This document shows, piece by piece, positions 11,946 to 24,480 of a stretch of 64,000 nt of DNA (position 1 is its first letter; each line of letters opens with the position of its first letter). The position numbers were made by a program, and so were the translations under genes. Source of the stretch: Taeniopygia guttata (Eukaryota > Chordata > Aves > Passeriformes > Estrildidae); NCBI RefSeq assembly GCF_048771995.1, contig NC_133027.1:13698001-13762000 (forward strand), in the 5' to 3' direction. Below the pieces are notes generated by a model, which had not been told where the DNA came from, searched no databases, and saw only the letters and a list, made by a program, of their open reading frames with translations.

Positions 11946-14900
11946 ATGAAGTCCCATTTTTTGAATATGCCCAAACACCACAGACACATGTATGGGTCAG
12001 TCTGAAGCAAGTCTATTTGTCTATCTACTAGTCTCAAATCACCTCCAAGAATCAAATACTACACTGGATTTTCAGTGCTCACCTTTAAAGCAAAAGCTTT
12101 CTATTTTCTTTGCTTTTAAATACAAAGTCTAATTTTTTCTCCCTCCTTTGAAATGACTTGTTCACGTTTATGCCTCAGGCTTCACCTCTCTGTTTATTGA
12201 TAACATGGTCATTCAATATTCTAGACTGCCTTTTCTGGCAAGCTCCAAAGGACCAGAAAAGGCTTGCAATCCATGGAGAAGAAGTTGCTTTCTACCTCTG
12301 ATACAAAGCAGGGCAAACCCACACTAGTGGTGTGCTTGCTGCTCAGTCCATCTTGGACATCCTCAGACAAGCCTGTCAGAATATGTCTTAATAGCAACGG
12401 ATGTGCATATTGATCAAAACTTTGGTGGAAAGAAACACTTCTATGATCAGGATTTCAGCAAATAATATCCTTTAAGCTATATCTAATGTGATAATGATAA
12501 TTACAAACTCATTTCTCATTGTTTGGATGAGTAGAGAAAGACAACATTTAAATTTACTTGTAAAAGTGAAAAAAGAAAACAAGTAGTTGTGACATTTAAA
12601 ATCAAAGAGAGGCAATGAGGTGATCAGACTTAGTTAACAATATTTGAATTTCTTTAGAAACATTTGAAAATCTAATCAAATTCCTATATGCAATCTGTTA
12701 AGCCATTCTGGCGAGTAGAGATGGAAAAGACATCTTTTTGAGAGAAAATCCTTTTTTTTATACAGATCTTGTCTGACATGATCTCTATCATTTGACAACC
12801 ATTTTTGGTGCTGAGGCAGTTGCATTTTGAAAGGAGAGAGTTATACAAATTTGCAGCTCTATTGCAAACTATATGGATAAATTTCAGCATCTTACCTATC
12901 ACTCCATCAAATCTAAATTTCATGCAGAGAGCTTCCATTGAGACCCATGACTGGATTTTCTAACTCAGGCCTTGAAATATCTGTGTTGCACCATCTGGCC
13001 TTTATTTATGGGTTTGTGTAACAAAATACTTTTAAAGACCACAAAGTACAACTATAATTACTTGGGTTTTTTTTTTTTAAATTTAAAACTTCAGTAGAAA
13101 TCTATTTATTTCAGCTTAAAGAGATTTTTGGCTCAATTGCAGTATTTCTGCAAGTGGTGACATTGCATGTTGCAAACTGTGCAGTGCTGACACCAGCAAG
13201 TCCAAATGCTGGCCAATACTGTACACTGTAGTAATCCAGGGACAAGGATAGCAAATGAACATGTATTTAATTAAAGTTCTCTGATAGGATTAATCAGCTG
13301 ACATTTTGCCACATAAATCAATAACTGGATTTTTCTCCCAACAAAAAGCCTAATTTTTGCTGAGGAAGCTGTTCACTCCTAGCTAGAATGTCAATGTTTT
13401 TGGCAGATGATTGATTCCCCCTATATTTTATGCATTCAGTTTCAAAATACAAACAACAGATGGCTTTCTCAACAGTCCTAAACCTAGATTTGATTGCTAT
13501 AATCCACTCAACACTGCTGGAATTCACACCCTGCAAACTTAAGGTGATCTGCGGATCTCTCTTCTACTCCATTGCAAATATAACCTCTTCAAATGATCAG
13601 GTACAGTGCCAAGTGATGGAGACTTCCAAGCAGAGTAGGGTAAGACAAGGAGAATTGTGTCACCTTTAAATCTGCCACAACACTGAAGCAATGGTCACAG
13701 CAGCCTCACTCTGGGTAGAACTGTATTAAGAATGAACGGAAGAACCAGACCACTCTCCAGATTAGAGCCCTCATCAGCTGGACCCTCCAATTAGTGCACG
13801 TTACTCGGACCTGTTACTTGTTTGAATGGAAATTCTTGGGCTGGGCCATAGAAGATTTGTCTTTTAATTAGGTAATGATAAATCCCTACTTATAGGCTGA
13901 TAATCTTTTCAATATCTCTTCTTAACTTGGCTCCAACTAGACCAGATGACTCGGATTTACCCTCATCCTTGAGGAGAAAGAGATTTTTCTTCCAGAGATA
14001 AGAGCTGCTGTCTGTAGATCATAGGTGATTTGGTGTAAAGATTACTAGTATTTCTTAAGATGCTTAGAAAATGCACTATGGTTCTTTTTTTTTTTTAATT
14101 GCCAATAGTGAACAAGTTATTATGTGCTTTCTAGAGCAATATCTGAATCTGTATGACAGCAATACTGAAATTAGTAGGAATAGTATCCATGCATAATACC
14201 TGTGACAATAAACACGATTTTTCCATGTGGAATGCAGAATTCCGCAAAATTCAATAAAAACCTCTTGTAAACAAGAAGAAAATTGGACACTTTATATATG
14301 TAATTGAGAGGCCCAGCTGTTTCTTTAGTGAAAGCTGGCACTAGTGAAAGATAACAGGCTGTTAGACTTAGGGAAACTACTCACAGGATCAGTTTAGCTT
14401 CAGGAAAATACTAATTTCACCCCAAAACTGATTTTAAGGAGTATCAAATTTACTTAAGAATCAAAGTAAAATCAAGAGAATAATCATGGAAACAAAAGAG
14501 GTTAAAAAACAATATTAAAGATTATTCCTTTGAAAAAGTGACTGACATAACAAGAACTCATATTAAACAACTGAGATAAACAACACTAAAAGAAAATTAA
14601 ATATTTAATTTTGGGTCACATGAACTATATTTGTTAGAATAAAACTTTGAAATATTTGTTTAGTTCTGAAAAGTTCCTTTTTTTTCTCTCCTGTTAAAAT
14701 AATGACTATGTTAATGCAGTCTACCTGCTTCAGATTTTATAATTATGTCTATTAGCATGAATAGTACGACCTACAAAGAATTTTTATTATAATTTATTAT
14801 TTATCCCTTCTTCCCCTGTTTTTGGGTTTTTTTTATGTGAAGAGAGTTTACTTTTAAATAGATGGGCAAGATTATCAAGCATTAAGATTGTTAAGTAACT

Positions 14901-17900
14901 CTTCTGATATCCATCCTGATACCTAGTTTGTGGTAGCCAAGAAGCTGACCCAAATTAAGAATATGCAAAATCTACAACTGTTCTCATCAAATTACTAAAT
15001 GTGTTACGTGCAAAGTTGCTTTCTGTTCATTACAAAAGCTTTCTGTTTTAATTTTAATTTATTTTTTTTTTTTAATCTGTTTGGGACACATTTTCCTCTT
15101 TGGTTAACCTACCTCTTACTGGGATAAAAAAGGCATTGTCCTCTGCTGGAAGAGTGATATGATGAGGAAACCACTTCTGCAGGAGACAAGCTTGTGGTCA
15201 ATTTTCTCTCCACGTACAAGCAAGAAAAAAGCTTTCTGTGAAGGAGAATTTGAAATAAGGTTTTCATGAATCATTGTTTGCTGGACATGTCAGGGAAATC
15301 TAAATTAAGGAAGGCATCCTTTCACTTAGTTAAGGAAAACCACAGTTCATAATTCTTTCAGAAACACACAATGGCCAACTTTGTACAATTTAGATAGTGA
15401 AAGCCAAGACAGATTAGATTAAAAACTGGCTAGTTGTATTTTATAATTCTCCAGGAAGAGTTTTTTATGAGAATTGGAAGGGAAAAACTTAACTGCAGCA
15501 GAACTGATCAGAAATTTTTGACTGCATGGTTTTTCATTGGAAAGGTTAAATGCTCAAAACCTAACTTTTTATAGAAATTCAAATGTTTCAAAGAAATTAC
15601 TTTTGGAAAACTTCATTATGTCAGAAAGGGATTTCAGAGTTTGTTATAATTAGACAAAAACTGCAGAGATCAAGAGTCTGGCCAATGTCCCGTCGCCCTG
15701 AGGCACAGCATAACAGGCTTCCAATGTAAAACATGTATGACATGAAACATGAACACAGATTTGCTATATTCCAGGTGAATGTCTTAATGAAAGGGTACAT
15801 ATTTAATGTTGTTTTTTTTTTTTCTTTCTGAAACAATTTTGTTATTGTTACAAGCTTAATTGTACAGCTGATGTGAAATAGTCTGATGGTGTGACATTCA
15901 CCAGAAATACAGGAGGCTGGGAAGCAGTTCCCAGCCCCAAAAAGGCCAGAACAGTAACTTTCTCTCCCCTCTTTCAAAAAGACAGAGAGGTACCCTAGTT
16001 AATCAAATAGTCATAATTATTACCAATTGCTAATAGTTTAAGTGAAGTTGTTACTATGTCCAAGACGTCTCTAAATTTCCTTAATTCATTAGCTTATATC
16101 TTCTTACAATAAACTGGTCTTTCACCACTCTTGACACTTTGTGTTTCTGAGATTTTTTTTTTTAAACTTTAAATTTAGGAAAGGTGAACATAGAAATCTG
16201 AGGGAAAGATGTTTACCAAAACCAAAACAATTATCTGAAGGATTATGTCCTGAAAACTTATGTTTTACTTGCATCTAGATCTGGAACCAAACTTTGTGGG
16301 AGTAATGAATTATAAAGCCTTCAATGATGAATTTAAAGCCTAAAAATTTTCAGAAGTCTTGGAAATATTTGAAACATTATAGATAATGAATAAAGTGAAT
16401 CTAATTTTGCATTTTAACAGTATTCAAATATATTGTTATTTCATTTACGTTTGAACTTCATAATCACCATTTGAATCAAAAACAGCTATTCAGGAAGGTC
16501 TGGCAGGACATGAAAAAACAAACAAGTCTCATCATTAAGTTTTGATGGTTCATTATAATTATTTATTAGTTCATCCCTTAATTCCAACTAACTCCAACTC
16601 AGTATTGTTCCCTGAATTGGTATAAAATTCTGAAAAATTGAGAAATATTACTAACATTTTACTTAAAGTCAGGTAAAGATTGGACCAAATTTTATTTTCA
16701 TTGAATACATTGAGTTCATTCGTGCCTTATTACTAAGAATATGAGAACATGCAAGTCCATATGGATGGGAAACAAAGGAGTCAGGCACTTGCAACTTCAT
16801 TACTCAGCCTCAAAAAATACAGTACACTTCTAGATAATTTCCTCTGAACATTCTTGATTGGCAAACAGATTATGGCTTAGACAGCCCCATACACTAAATG
16901 CATCAAGGGCAAAATTTGTGTTATTACATCTACATCCAATACATATCCATACTGGGGTGTAAGAGAAAAAATATTTGCAGAAAAAATTGAACTTTTGACA
17001 GAGAGAAGAAAAATGGGGGAGTTGAGCAAGCCTTTTTTAGTGCTTAAGTTAAAGTAAGTTAAATACATGCTGAGAATAATAACTCTATTCTAGGCTTGAC
17101 TGTGATAATCAATTAGCCAGTTGGAGAGAAAAGGGCAGTTATTATGGGAGTGGAATATTAGCAGAAGGAAAGTGATAAAGGCTGTCAGCTCTATGAGTTA
17201 CAGATGGTGACATGAAAGTTAGCTCCTGCAGAACTATAATCAGGGAACATAAAAATGTTTGTATATGCCATGGAAATAACATCTCTTTTTCAGTCCATGC
17301 TTTTTAGAGACAGCACAAAAACTAATGCCAAAGCTATCTTTTGCAGATGTTTTAAGAGGTTGAAGAAAGAGTAATTACTTTGAAGAGGTTTTTTTCCATA
17401 GTCCTTTGCTGACTCTCTTTGTGAGCTCATTTGGATGCATAGCTCTAGTTTCCCAGATGATGTTGGATGTATTAGCTGAAGAATGCAGCATTCTGGCATG
17501 CACAGGTTTAAATCTGCTGGATTTAAATAGTTCTTTCAGCACTGGGGGCATTTTTTTCAGTGGCTGTAGACAGATGATGGCAGGATTTACTTATACAGAA
17601 ACTAAGAAATGGTCCTGAGATATCATAAGACTTTCATCATGCAGATTGAGCCCTTTGCTAGGAAATAATGATTTTCCAAATTCTTTTAGCCATTATGGTA
17701 ATCACTGGATTTCTCTATGGAAACACTCAACAGCCAAAGCACAGAAGTTTGCTTTCAGTTCCACTAAAGCTGGTTCACAGCACTGAATCAAGTTTCAAAT
17801 TGGACCTAGAGATAATCACTAAAATTAAAATGTGAATACATAAGTAATGGGTAGAGCATAACAAATAAACACCACAGAAACCCAGGTGATGCAATAAAAT

Positions 17901-20238
17901 GTCTGCTCTTGATGTAGCAGTCTTGGTTCTGCAGTTCTTTCCATGCTGGTTTATATCATCCAACACATGGGAAATCAGGTGCTTCCTGACAATTGAAGAT
18001 CATCAACACTTTCAAAACAAACACATGAGTTTCTGTAGATTCATGCTACCAAAATATTAGGGCTCTTGATCTATGGAAATAGATTTTGATCTAACTTCAG
18101 ACAGGGAGGCACTTCAATGTGTCTTTTTAGCTCAAAAGGGTCAAATCCTTAGTTTATATCAGATCATAAAGAAATCAGGATAACAAAGAAAAGATACAAG
18201 GTAGCCATTAATCTCATCTAAATTTGGTTGTCTGTAGTGGGAAATATCTATATCTGAGGTAATAACCTCCTTGAGCTCCTTTTATCATAAATGAAGACGA
18301 AATAGGTAACTTTGGTACTCTAAACAATTAGCTGAGATGTCAATGCTTACAGTGTAAATGTTTACAATTATTTAGGTGAATTCTACTCTGAATTGCTTTA
18401 ACATGTGACAGTAAGTGATGATGTAATGCCCCTAAGTCTGAGTTGATTTCTGTGGCTTCAAATCAGCAATCTGCTTAACAGTATCCTAATTTTAAGCAGA
18501 TAAATAGTCTTATTGAAGTCAGTGGTTATTCACATAGCAAAGGTACATTCCAATGCTTTGCCAATGTGAATAATGTGACACATATGTTTTTCTTGCAATA
18601 CCTCTCCTACATCACTGCAGTGATTTCTCTGCACAGTGGAATGAATGTTTTCAGAAAGCTCTCTTAAATGTTTAGGATTTTGGCATTTTTGTAGCAGATG
18701 CTGGTAAATTACCAAGATTCATATTCTTTCCTGTTTCATAATAATATTAAAATCCAATAAAATATAACTCAATGTTTTGACTACTGCATTAATTAAACAC
18801 TAATGCTGGTTCCATCCCTTAGAGTTCAAATATAATTATAGACATGCTAAATTTTTCCCATTCTTCATATAAAAAAAGATGAGACCAAATAGCAATATGT
18901 CACCAAAGCAGTAAAGGTCTTTTTAACTATGTGACAGACACTTCAACACATTCACCAACCATCTATGTCATTTCTAATCCTTGAATGCATAGATGGCCCT
19001 AAGAAGTTATGAGTGTACCTACATTTTTCAATTGTTTTGTAACTTTGATTTCATGGAATGAGTGTAGTTTAAACTGTAAATGCTTTACCTGGATCAAACT
19101 CTCATCTCAGCTGCGAGAGGAGGGCTCGGTTATAGCAAACTGCAGCCTGAAATTGGAAATTGTGAAGAAGGAAATCTTGCCACTGAGGTGTTTGATGCTC
19201 TGTTTTGACCTCAGTGGGCAGCTGACCAGAATATGAAATTCTGGGCTCAGCAGCAGCCCTGGCCCCTTGGGCCATGATGGGGGAGAGCTGCCAAGAAGAG
19301 GGCATCCCATCTCCACTGCTGCAATGGAGGGGCAAACTGTTCAGCTGGGTGAAAATTAAACATGTGCCTTAGGTTTCTCATGAACTCCCAACGTAGCCTG
19401 TGGTGGGCTAAAAGCTTGGCCTTTTCTCCACCAGGTAAAGAACAATGTTTTGCTTGTAGTTAACTTCCATATCAGTCAGCTACTCAGTCCATTGAGATCT
19501 TCCCAAACAGGCCTCCCTGTAAACTATTTTTATACCAAGATATCCTGTAGCAGTCTTTACAAAAATAAATGAACTAGTGACATTAAGCTGAAAGGTAAGC
19601 AAAGGTGTTGAGTGTTAAACATATTAAGAGCAGGGGAAAAATCTGTTAATCATTTTATTAATGTTTTCTTTTCTGCCGAAATCCTTGAAAATGCTTGTAA
19701 TTCTTTGCAGCTGACAGGCTGCTGATTTTGCAGAAAGAAGAGGTTTTTGAGTTCCTTAACTGTAAGTCACAGTTGTTCCTTGTTTTGACTGTTGGAGAAT
19801 TAGTTCAATAACCTCCCAAATAGTAAGTGCCTGTGTTCTTAGAGCTTAAGTATAAGAAGGTCTGCATCTGAGAATAATTATAGTTAAGCAAACACTACAT
19901 TGAAACACAAGCTTAATGAGTTGCGCTGAAACAGTGTAAGGGACTGTCAAAGTCATTTTGCTGCTGTATGGATTTTTACAACACTGTTACCTCACTTATT
20001 TGAAGGATTCCCCTCTTTCATACTCACTAAGTGACATTCAAGCATTCCCAGGTTTGTGGGAAGTGGCAGCAGGGATGAGGCTTTGAGTCTGTGATCTATT
20101 CTGTCCTTTTACTGTGCCCATGGCAAAATCCATGAGGCCAGTCCCAAGGTGTGCACTCTGTCTAGCACTGGTGCTCTATTGAGGACTGTCGTCATGGCTG
20201 CCAACTTTTCCAAACTCTAATGAGGAAGCTCCTGCTAG
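11946..20238. other. unique AT-rich sequence, no gene recognised
   Basis: Eight kilobases with only short, overlapping frames (longest 118 codons, minus strand, 15621-15977). T runs of 10-13 bases occur near 13067, 14087, 15060, 15811 and 16151. A slightly GC-richer patch at about 19100-19420 has frames on both strands but no recognisable product. A conserved-looking stretch at about 13690-14050 is listed separately. Confidence 0.6.
13690..14050. promoter_or_regulatory. candidate conserved noncoding element (low confidence)
   Basis: This stretch is free of simple repeats. It contains homeodomain-type core words (CCAATTAGTGCAC, TTTTAATTAGGTAATGATAAA) with a GATAA-like word, and has mixed base composition, unlike the A- or T-run-rich flanks. 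Developmental enhancers often look like this, but only an alignment with other birds could show conservation. Confidence 0.2.
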
Positions 20239-20492
20239 CCTTCAGTTGTGCCAGGGAGATTTAGATTGGAAATCAGGAAAAATTTATTCACCAAAACAGC
20301 TGTCAAGCATTGAAACAGGCTGCCTGAGGAAGTGGTTGGTCACCATCCCTGAGGTATTTAAAAGACCTCTAGATGTGGCACTTATGGACGTGGTTTAGTG
20401 GTGGACCTGGCAGTGCTGGGTTAATGGTAGGTCTTAATGATTTTAGAGGTATTTTCCAATCTAAATTATTCTATATTTATATCATTCTATGA
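20239..20492 (+). mobile_element. CR1 LINE, 3'-end fragment
   Basis: The order of conserved CR1 blocks is clear: TTGTGCCAGGGAGATTTAGA, AGCATTGAAACAGGCTGCC, ACCATCCCTGAGGTATTTAA, GACCTGGCAGTGCTGGGTTA and a TTTTCCAATCTAAAT box, then degraded ATTCTATGA octamers at the 3' end. The copy is 5'-truncated and noncoding. Moderate decay of the octamers suggests an insertion of intermediate age. Confidence 0.92.
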
Positions 20493-21062
20493 CTTTTAGT
20501 CTTCCTCTGATGCACGTCTCCAAGCAGACTGGATATTCCCTATTTTGAGAGGATAGGCCCCACAGGCCCGAGTCCACCAAGACACCTCCTGCAAGATGTG
20601 CTGCAGAGCAGCAGCTTTCTCAGCCGAGCAGCTTTCTCAGCGAGGCCAGTTTCTGTGTCCTTGCTCACCGCTCAGAGCATGTGGGTCACCAGGCAGACCA
20701 GAAATGGAAACTGGGCAACAATCCCTCTGCAGCAAGGAATAGAAAGTTTCCCAGGGACACGATTCCTACCAAATCCCTGAGGCTTTTTTGACTTTCCTAA
20801 GCAGTGTGCTGAATCACCTGATGTTCCTGGGCTTGTCAGCTGCCCCAGATCTGAGTAGCAGTTGGTTTTGTGACCTGCAGGCAACAAAAACCATTTGCCA
20901 TTTTGCATGGTCATACTGGTCTCCACCACTGAGCCTTCTTCCCTTTCTCTCGAGCTTTTATCCTCTTCTTTCCCTTCACCTTCCAAAGCAGTGAAAGGTG
21001 TAGTGACAGCTCAAAAGTGAATAAGGGAATGCATCTTTCTCTTCCCACCAAGAGCTATTGCT
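20493..21062. other. GC-richer spacer between two CR1 fragments, unidentified
   Basis: The spacer has more G and C than its surroundings and frames on both strands (60-104 codons) with no domain. A 17-bp tandem duplication (AGCAGCTTTCTCAGC unit, 20610-20643) lies within it. It may be an older, unrecognised repeat or unique sequence. A splice-site search gave no convincing exon by eye. Confidence 0.45.
20610..20643. repeat. 17-bp direct tandem duplication
   Basis: Two adjacent near-identical 17-bp units starting AGCAGCTTTCTCAGC differ only in the last two bases. This is typical of replication slippage. Confidence 0.75.
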
Positions 21063-21144
21063 TGGTAGACCTGGCAGTGTTAGGCTAATGGATGCAATGA
21101 TCTCAGAGTAGTTTTCCAACCTTCGTGATACAATGATTCTATAG
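21063..21144 (+). mobile_element. CR1 LINE, short 3'-terminal fragment
   Basis: Only about 80 bases remain: TGGTAGACCTGGCAGTGTTA, a GATCTCAGAGTAGTTTTCCAA box and an AATGATTCTATAG tail. It covers the same consensus segment as the end of the CR1 copy 570 bases upstream, so it is a separate insertion of the same or a closely related subfamily, in the same orientation. Confidence 0.85.
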
Positions 21145-21387
21145 GAACAAGAAATTGCATCTAAATTCTCACAGTAAAAAATAATTTGATAAATTGATGT
21201 AATATTTTGGATACTTTTGGTCTTGTTTTGATTTTCTTCACAATTTTATCATACCAAATGCATATTTAAATTTTGCTGTGTGTGCGTTTGTGAAGTGATA
21301 GGCAGACTGAGATTCCCATACAAAAAAAACCTATGGCATTTTTCATTGTCTAATGTTTGATGCTGATGGAATCACTCAGGCAGCCTC

Positions 21388-21404
21388 TTTTTTTTTTTTT
21401 TTTT
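21388..21404. repeat. poly-T run, 17 bases
   Basis: Uninterrupted T homopolymer, with no flanking element recognised. Confidence 0.85.
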
Positions 21405-21602
21405 GAGCAACTCCTTCCAGAGACACTGACAGAACAGAACAGAGTCCAGGGTTTCAGGTTACAGAAATCTGGAATAGCTGTATCACACAAAGAGCATTCG
21501 TAGACTTCCTATGCTGTTTGAAAAGCAGAGGCCCTTAATGTATTATACTTGAATGAATAAAGTTAGATAAGCCTTATCCTTCCCGATATAAAATAAGCAA
21601 GC

Positions 21603-21618
21603 AAAAAAAAAAAAAAAA
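21603..21618. repeat. poly-A run, 16 bases
   Basis: Uninterrupted A homopolymer preceded by GCAAGC. No retrocopy body was recognised upstream. Confidence 0.85.
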
Positions 21619-22485
21619 GTCAAAATAAAAAAATATTTTTTATAAAATCATCCTTATTGTGTAGTGTGAGCATGTTTTCATGTTTATCTGAGGACAATGT
21701 TAAACTTGGATAATGAACTGTGTTAAAACCTTTTAAAGGCAAGATAACAATATAAGGTCAGGTAGTGAAAAAATCAAAGAATTTAGTTTTATTTTCTCCT
21801 CTAATTTTTATGAACCAAGTACAAAAGTTAACCTTTCAAACGTACTGTGGTCTATAGTACATATTTTTTTGCTCCGTCCTCATTCTTACAATCTGAACAT
21901 TTTGTTATTCTGTGAGTCAGCTGTGAATAGCTGCAATATCAGAGACTGTGGTCTGGACCTGATGAAATAAATGATGAAATGAATTATTAGATTGAAACAG
22001 ACTTGCACCATCTTTTTTTCAGCTGCTTTTTAAACTTTTCTAATGTAAATTCCTTTTATTACATCTGAATCAAATATCATTATGTATTATGCAGTCTCAG
22101 ATAAAACATACACCTTATACCAGAAAAGCAGTGTTTAAAAAAAAAATTTTTTTTTGCTACTTAAAGTATAATTACCTTGTCAATCTTAAATAGCTCATTC
22201 ACTACAACCTCTTCTACACTCCCAATTTTCAGGGAAATTACTGGGTTAATTCAGGTCAATGCCTTTAAATTAAATCTAAGAGCAACAGGAGCAGAGAAGA
22301 AGTAAACAGGAATTAAGTACAAAGCAGACAGTTACAGCAACATATAGGAATTATGTAGGGTTTGCCAGAAATACCAATCTCATGTGGAGACAGGAAGAAT
22401 TACTGCAGGGTACATATCCTCACAGGGAGAGAAATGGAATAGAGTTCCTATTTCCAACAAAGAAGACTGGAAGACTGAACACTGC

Positions 22486-22502
22486 AAAAAAAAAAAAAAA
22501 AA
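22486..22502. repeat. poly-A run, 17 bases
   Basis: Uninterrupted A homopolymer, followed by CAAAAAC. No element body was recognised. Confidence 0.85.
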
Positions 22503-23689
22503 CAAAAACTATTTAAACCCAGGATTGAACAAAGACATGATCAAAGCTGCCAGCAGCCCTGAGATAGTGACTGCAAAGTTTTAGGACCAGTCCTATACCT
22601 GTTTTAAACACAACTGCCTTGTTTCCCACACAATCTCCCCATGCCCTGTGGAATTCATGTCTGTTTTCATGTCTATTGGGCATGGGCAAAAGCCAAACTG
22701 CTTCAGTTTATGTTGGCATCTCTCCACTTTGCAATGAGAATGCAAAATCAATAATCTTCTTATAGTCTTTCTGTACTTCACTGGACTTTCACAGCTGACA
22801 ACTTTTGCAACGGTATTATGGACTGAGAAGTATTTAGACATTTTAGTTTCCTGGTTGTAGGAGAAAGAAGTGAAAGTGGGTTTTCCCTGTGGAAAGCATC
22901 ATGCACAGGATGGTTAAACTTGACACAAAACCAAAACAAAAGTGTGGATGTTAGTGGTATAAAAGACATGCGCTGGGAGATGAGCCCAGCTTAGAAAGAA
23001 TCATTCCTTTTCAGAGCAGACAGACCAGGCTCAGTTTCTGCTTAGTGGAGATCTCTCTAGACATGGCATTAGTGACATTGAGAAAGCAAACACACCAAAA
23101 TTATCGCTAAATTAATTAATATGCAGTTAGAACATTCTTAATTTCAGCAGTGTTACCTGACTGGTGCAGGATATTTTGGAGCTACAGATTGCCTGTCTGT
23201 ATTTAGTTATACAAAGTTCAGAGTGAGATATGCAATGTATAATCTAGTCCTTCTAAAACTTAAGTAGTATATAATGGTGGCTGGAAACAACATTCAATCA
23301 GTCCAGAGAGGGCTATGCCTTTTTTTATAAGTCCTGCAAAACCATTGGGAGTGCTTTGTTTCTCAAATATAGACTGAATTTTAAATTTAGAAAACAATCC
23401 CTGTCATATTAATATTTTTTAATGTGTTTCCAGTGAATTCAGGCAGCTTTGAGTAAAGCTTCTGAGACGAGGTGTTGGCTGTCCTGCTAAACCTGAAGAA
23501 ATTTGTGAAACAGATGAAAGAATCAGAAAAAGAGATGCAGTCGCTTGAAATGGAAGGGAATAGAAGTACCTCTCTAGTATCAAGTATGATGTGAACTGAA
23601 CCTAAACATAAGGGGCAACCACATCTGTTTTGGATAGTGGGCTTTAAATGACCCAGGTATGAAGTTTATAAGTGCCACCTTACTGACTT

Positions 23690-24480
23690 AGTTTGTTGCC
23701 TGCCTTCTGTTTACAGAGATTCCTTATAACTTCACCAACAGTTGGATGTAGACTTATAAAACAGTCTTGGTCGTGTATTCTTACTCAGAGACAGAATGCA
23801 AACACTAGATGGTTCCTGCAATATTTGGGATGGGGAGACTACAATAAGTTTTATCTTTCCCCAGTTTTCTCTTATCTAGGCTGAATATATTTGCTATATT
23901 TTCTCAAATACTGTTTCAATCTTAGTATCTTTTTTATCTGTCTTCAGCTGGTTTTGACTCTATCCAGTTGGGTACCTTGTTTTATAGCAGTGTAGTCAAA
24001 ACTGGATTCAAGCTGAGGCCTTATGTGTGCAGGATAAAAAATAACTACCTCCTCTGTGTTAAGCCTGTTGCTTGTTAACAGCATCACATTTTTCACCTGG
24101 ACTTAGTTTGTGATCCACTCTAACCTCCTTGCCTCAACCTTTTCTTTTTTCTAGCATGTTGCCTAGGTAGTTATTCCTGATTTTCTGTTTGTGTGTTCAA
24201 TTTCCTCTCTCAACTGTTGCCTTTTTTTTAAATTTCAATTTCACCATGTTGCTTTTGGATCATTTCTCCAATTTGTCAGGATCAGCTTGAGCAGCAACCA
24301 CAGCTTCCCATGTGCTTCTAAGCTCTGTGTGACTTACAAATGGCACGAGTCTCTGTACTGTCATTCATGTATTTAACGAAAGTAAGGAATAGAAGAAGGT
24401 GCTGCAGAAATGTGTTGCCAATTTGTGAGAGAAATGTTGACAACTTCTCTTTGAGTATTTTTTTTCAATCACTTGTGCAT
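23690..24480 (-). mobile_element. ancient CR1-type LINE remnant with decayed reverse transcriptase
   Basis: On the minus strand, broken peptide blocks follow the order of the C-terminal half of the CR1-family ORF2 protein. They are DKLEK-stop-SKSNMVKL (about 24235-24290), VRVDHKLSPGEKCDAV (about 24075-24128), IRPQLE (about 24005-24025) and FSLDKRKLGKD (about 23849-23887). These match the DLDKLEKW, VDHKLNMSQQCDAV, VRPQLEYCVQFW and FSLEKRRLRGD blocks known from amniote CR1 elements. Stops and frameshifts are frequent, so the copy is long dead. It is far more diverged than the CR1 3' ends at 11.0, 20.2 and 50.3 kb, and likely predates the bird radiation. Boundaries are approximate. Confidence 0.75.

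Larger units (their letters stand above)
21145..23689. other. noncoding sequence with homopolymers, no gene recognised
   Basis: Contains a T run at 21388-21404, A runs at 21603-21618 and 22486-22502, and an A10/T9 tract at 22137-22155. Frames do not exceed about 82 codons. No repeat body is recognisable beside the A runs. Confidence 0.6.

Noticed and set aside
21603..22502. Poly-A runs taken as tails of processed pseudogenes
   Set aside because: No gene-like body or target duplication is recognisable upstream of either run.
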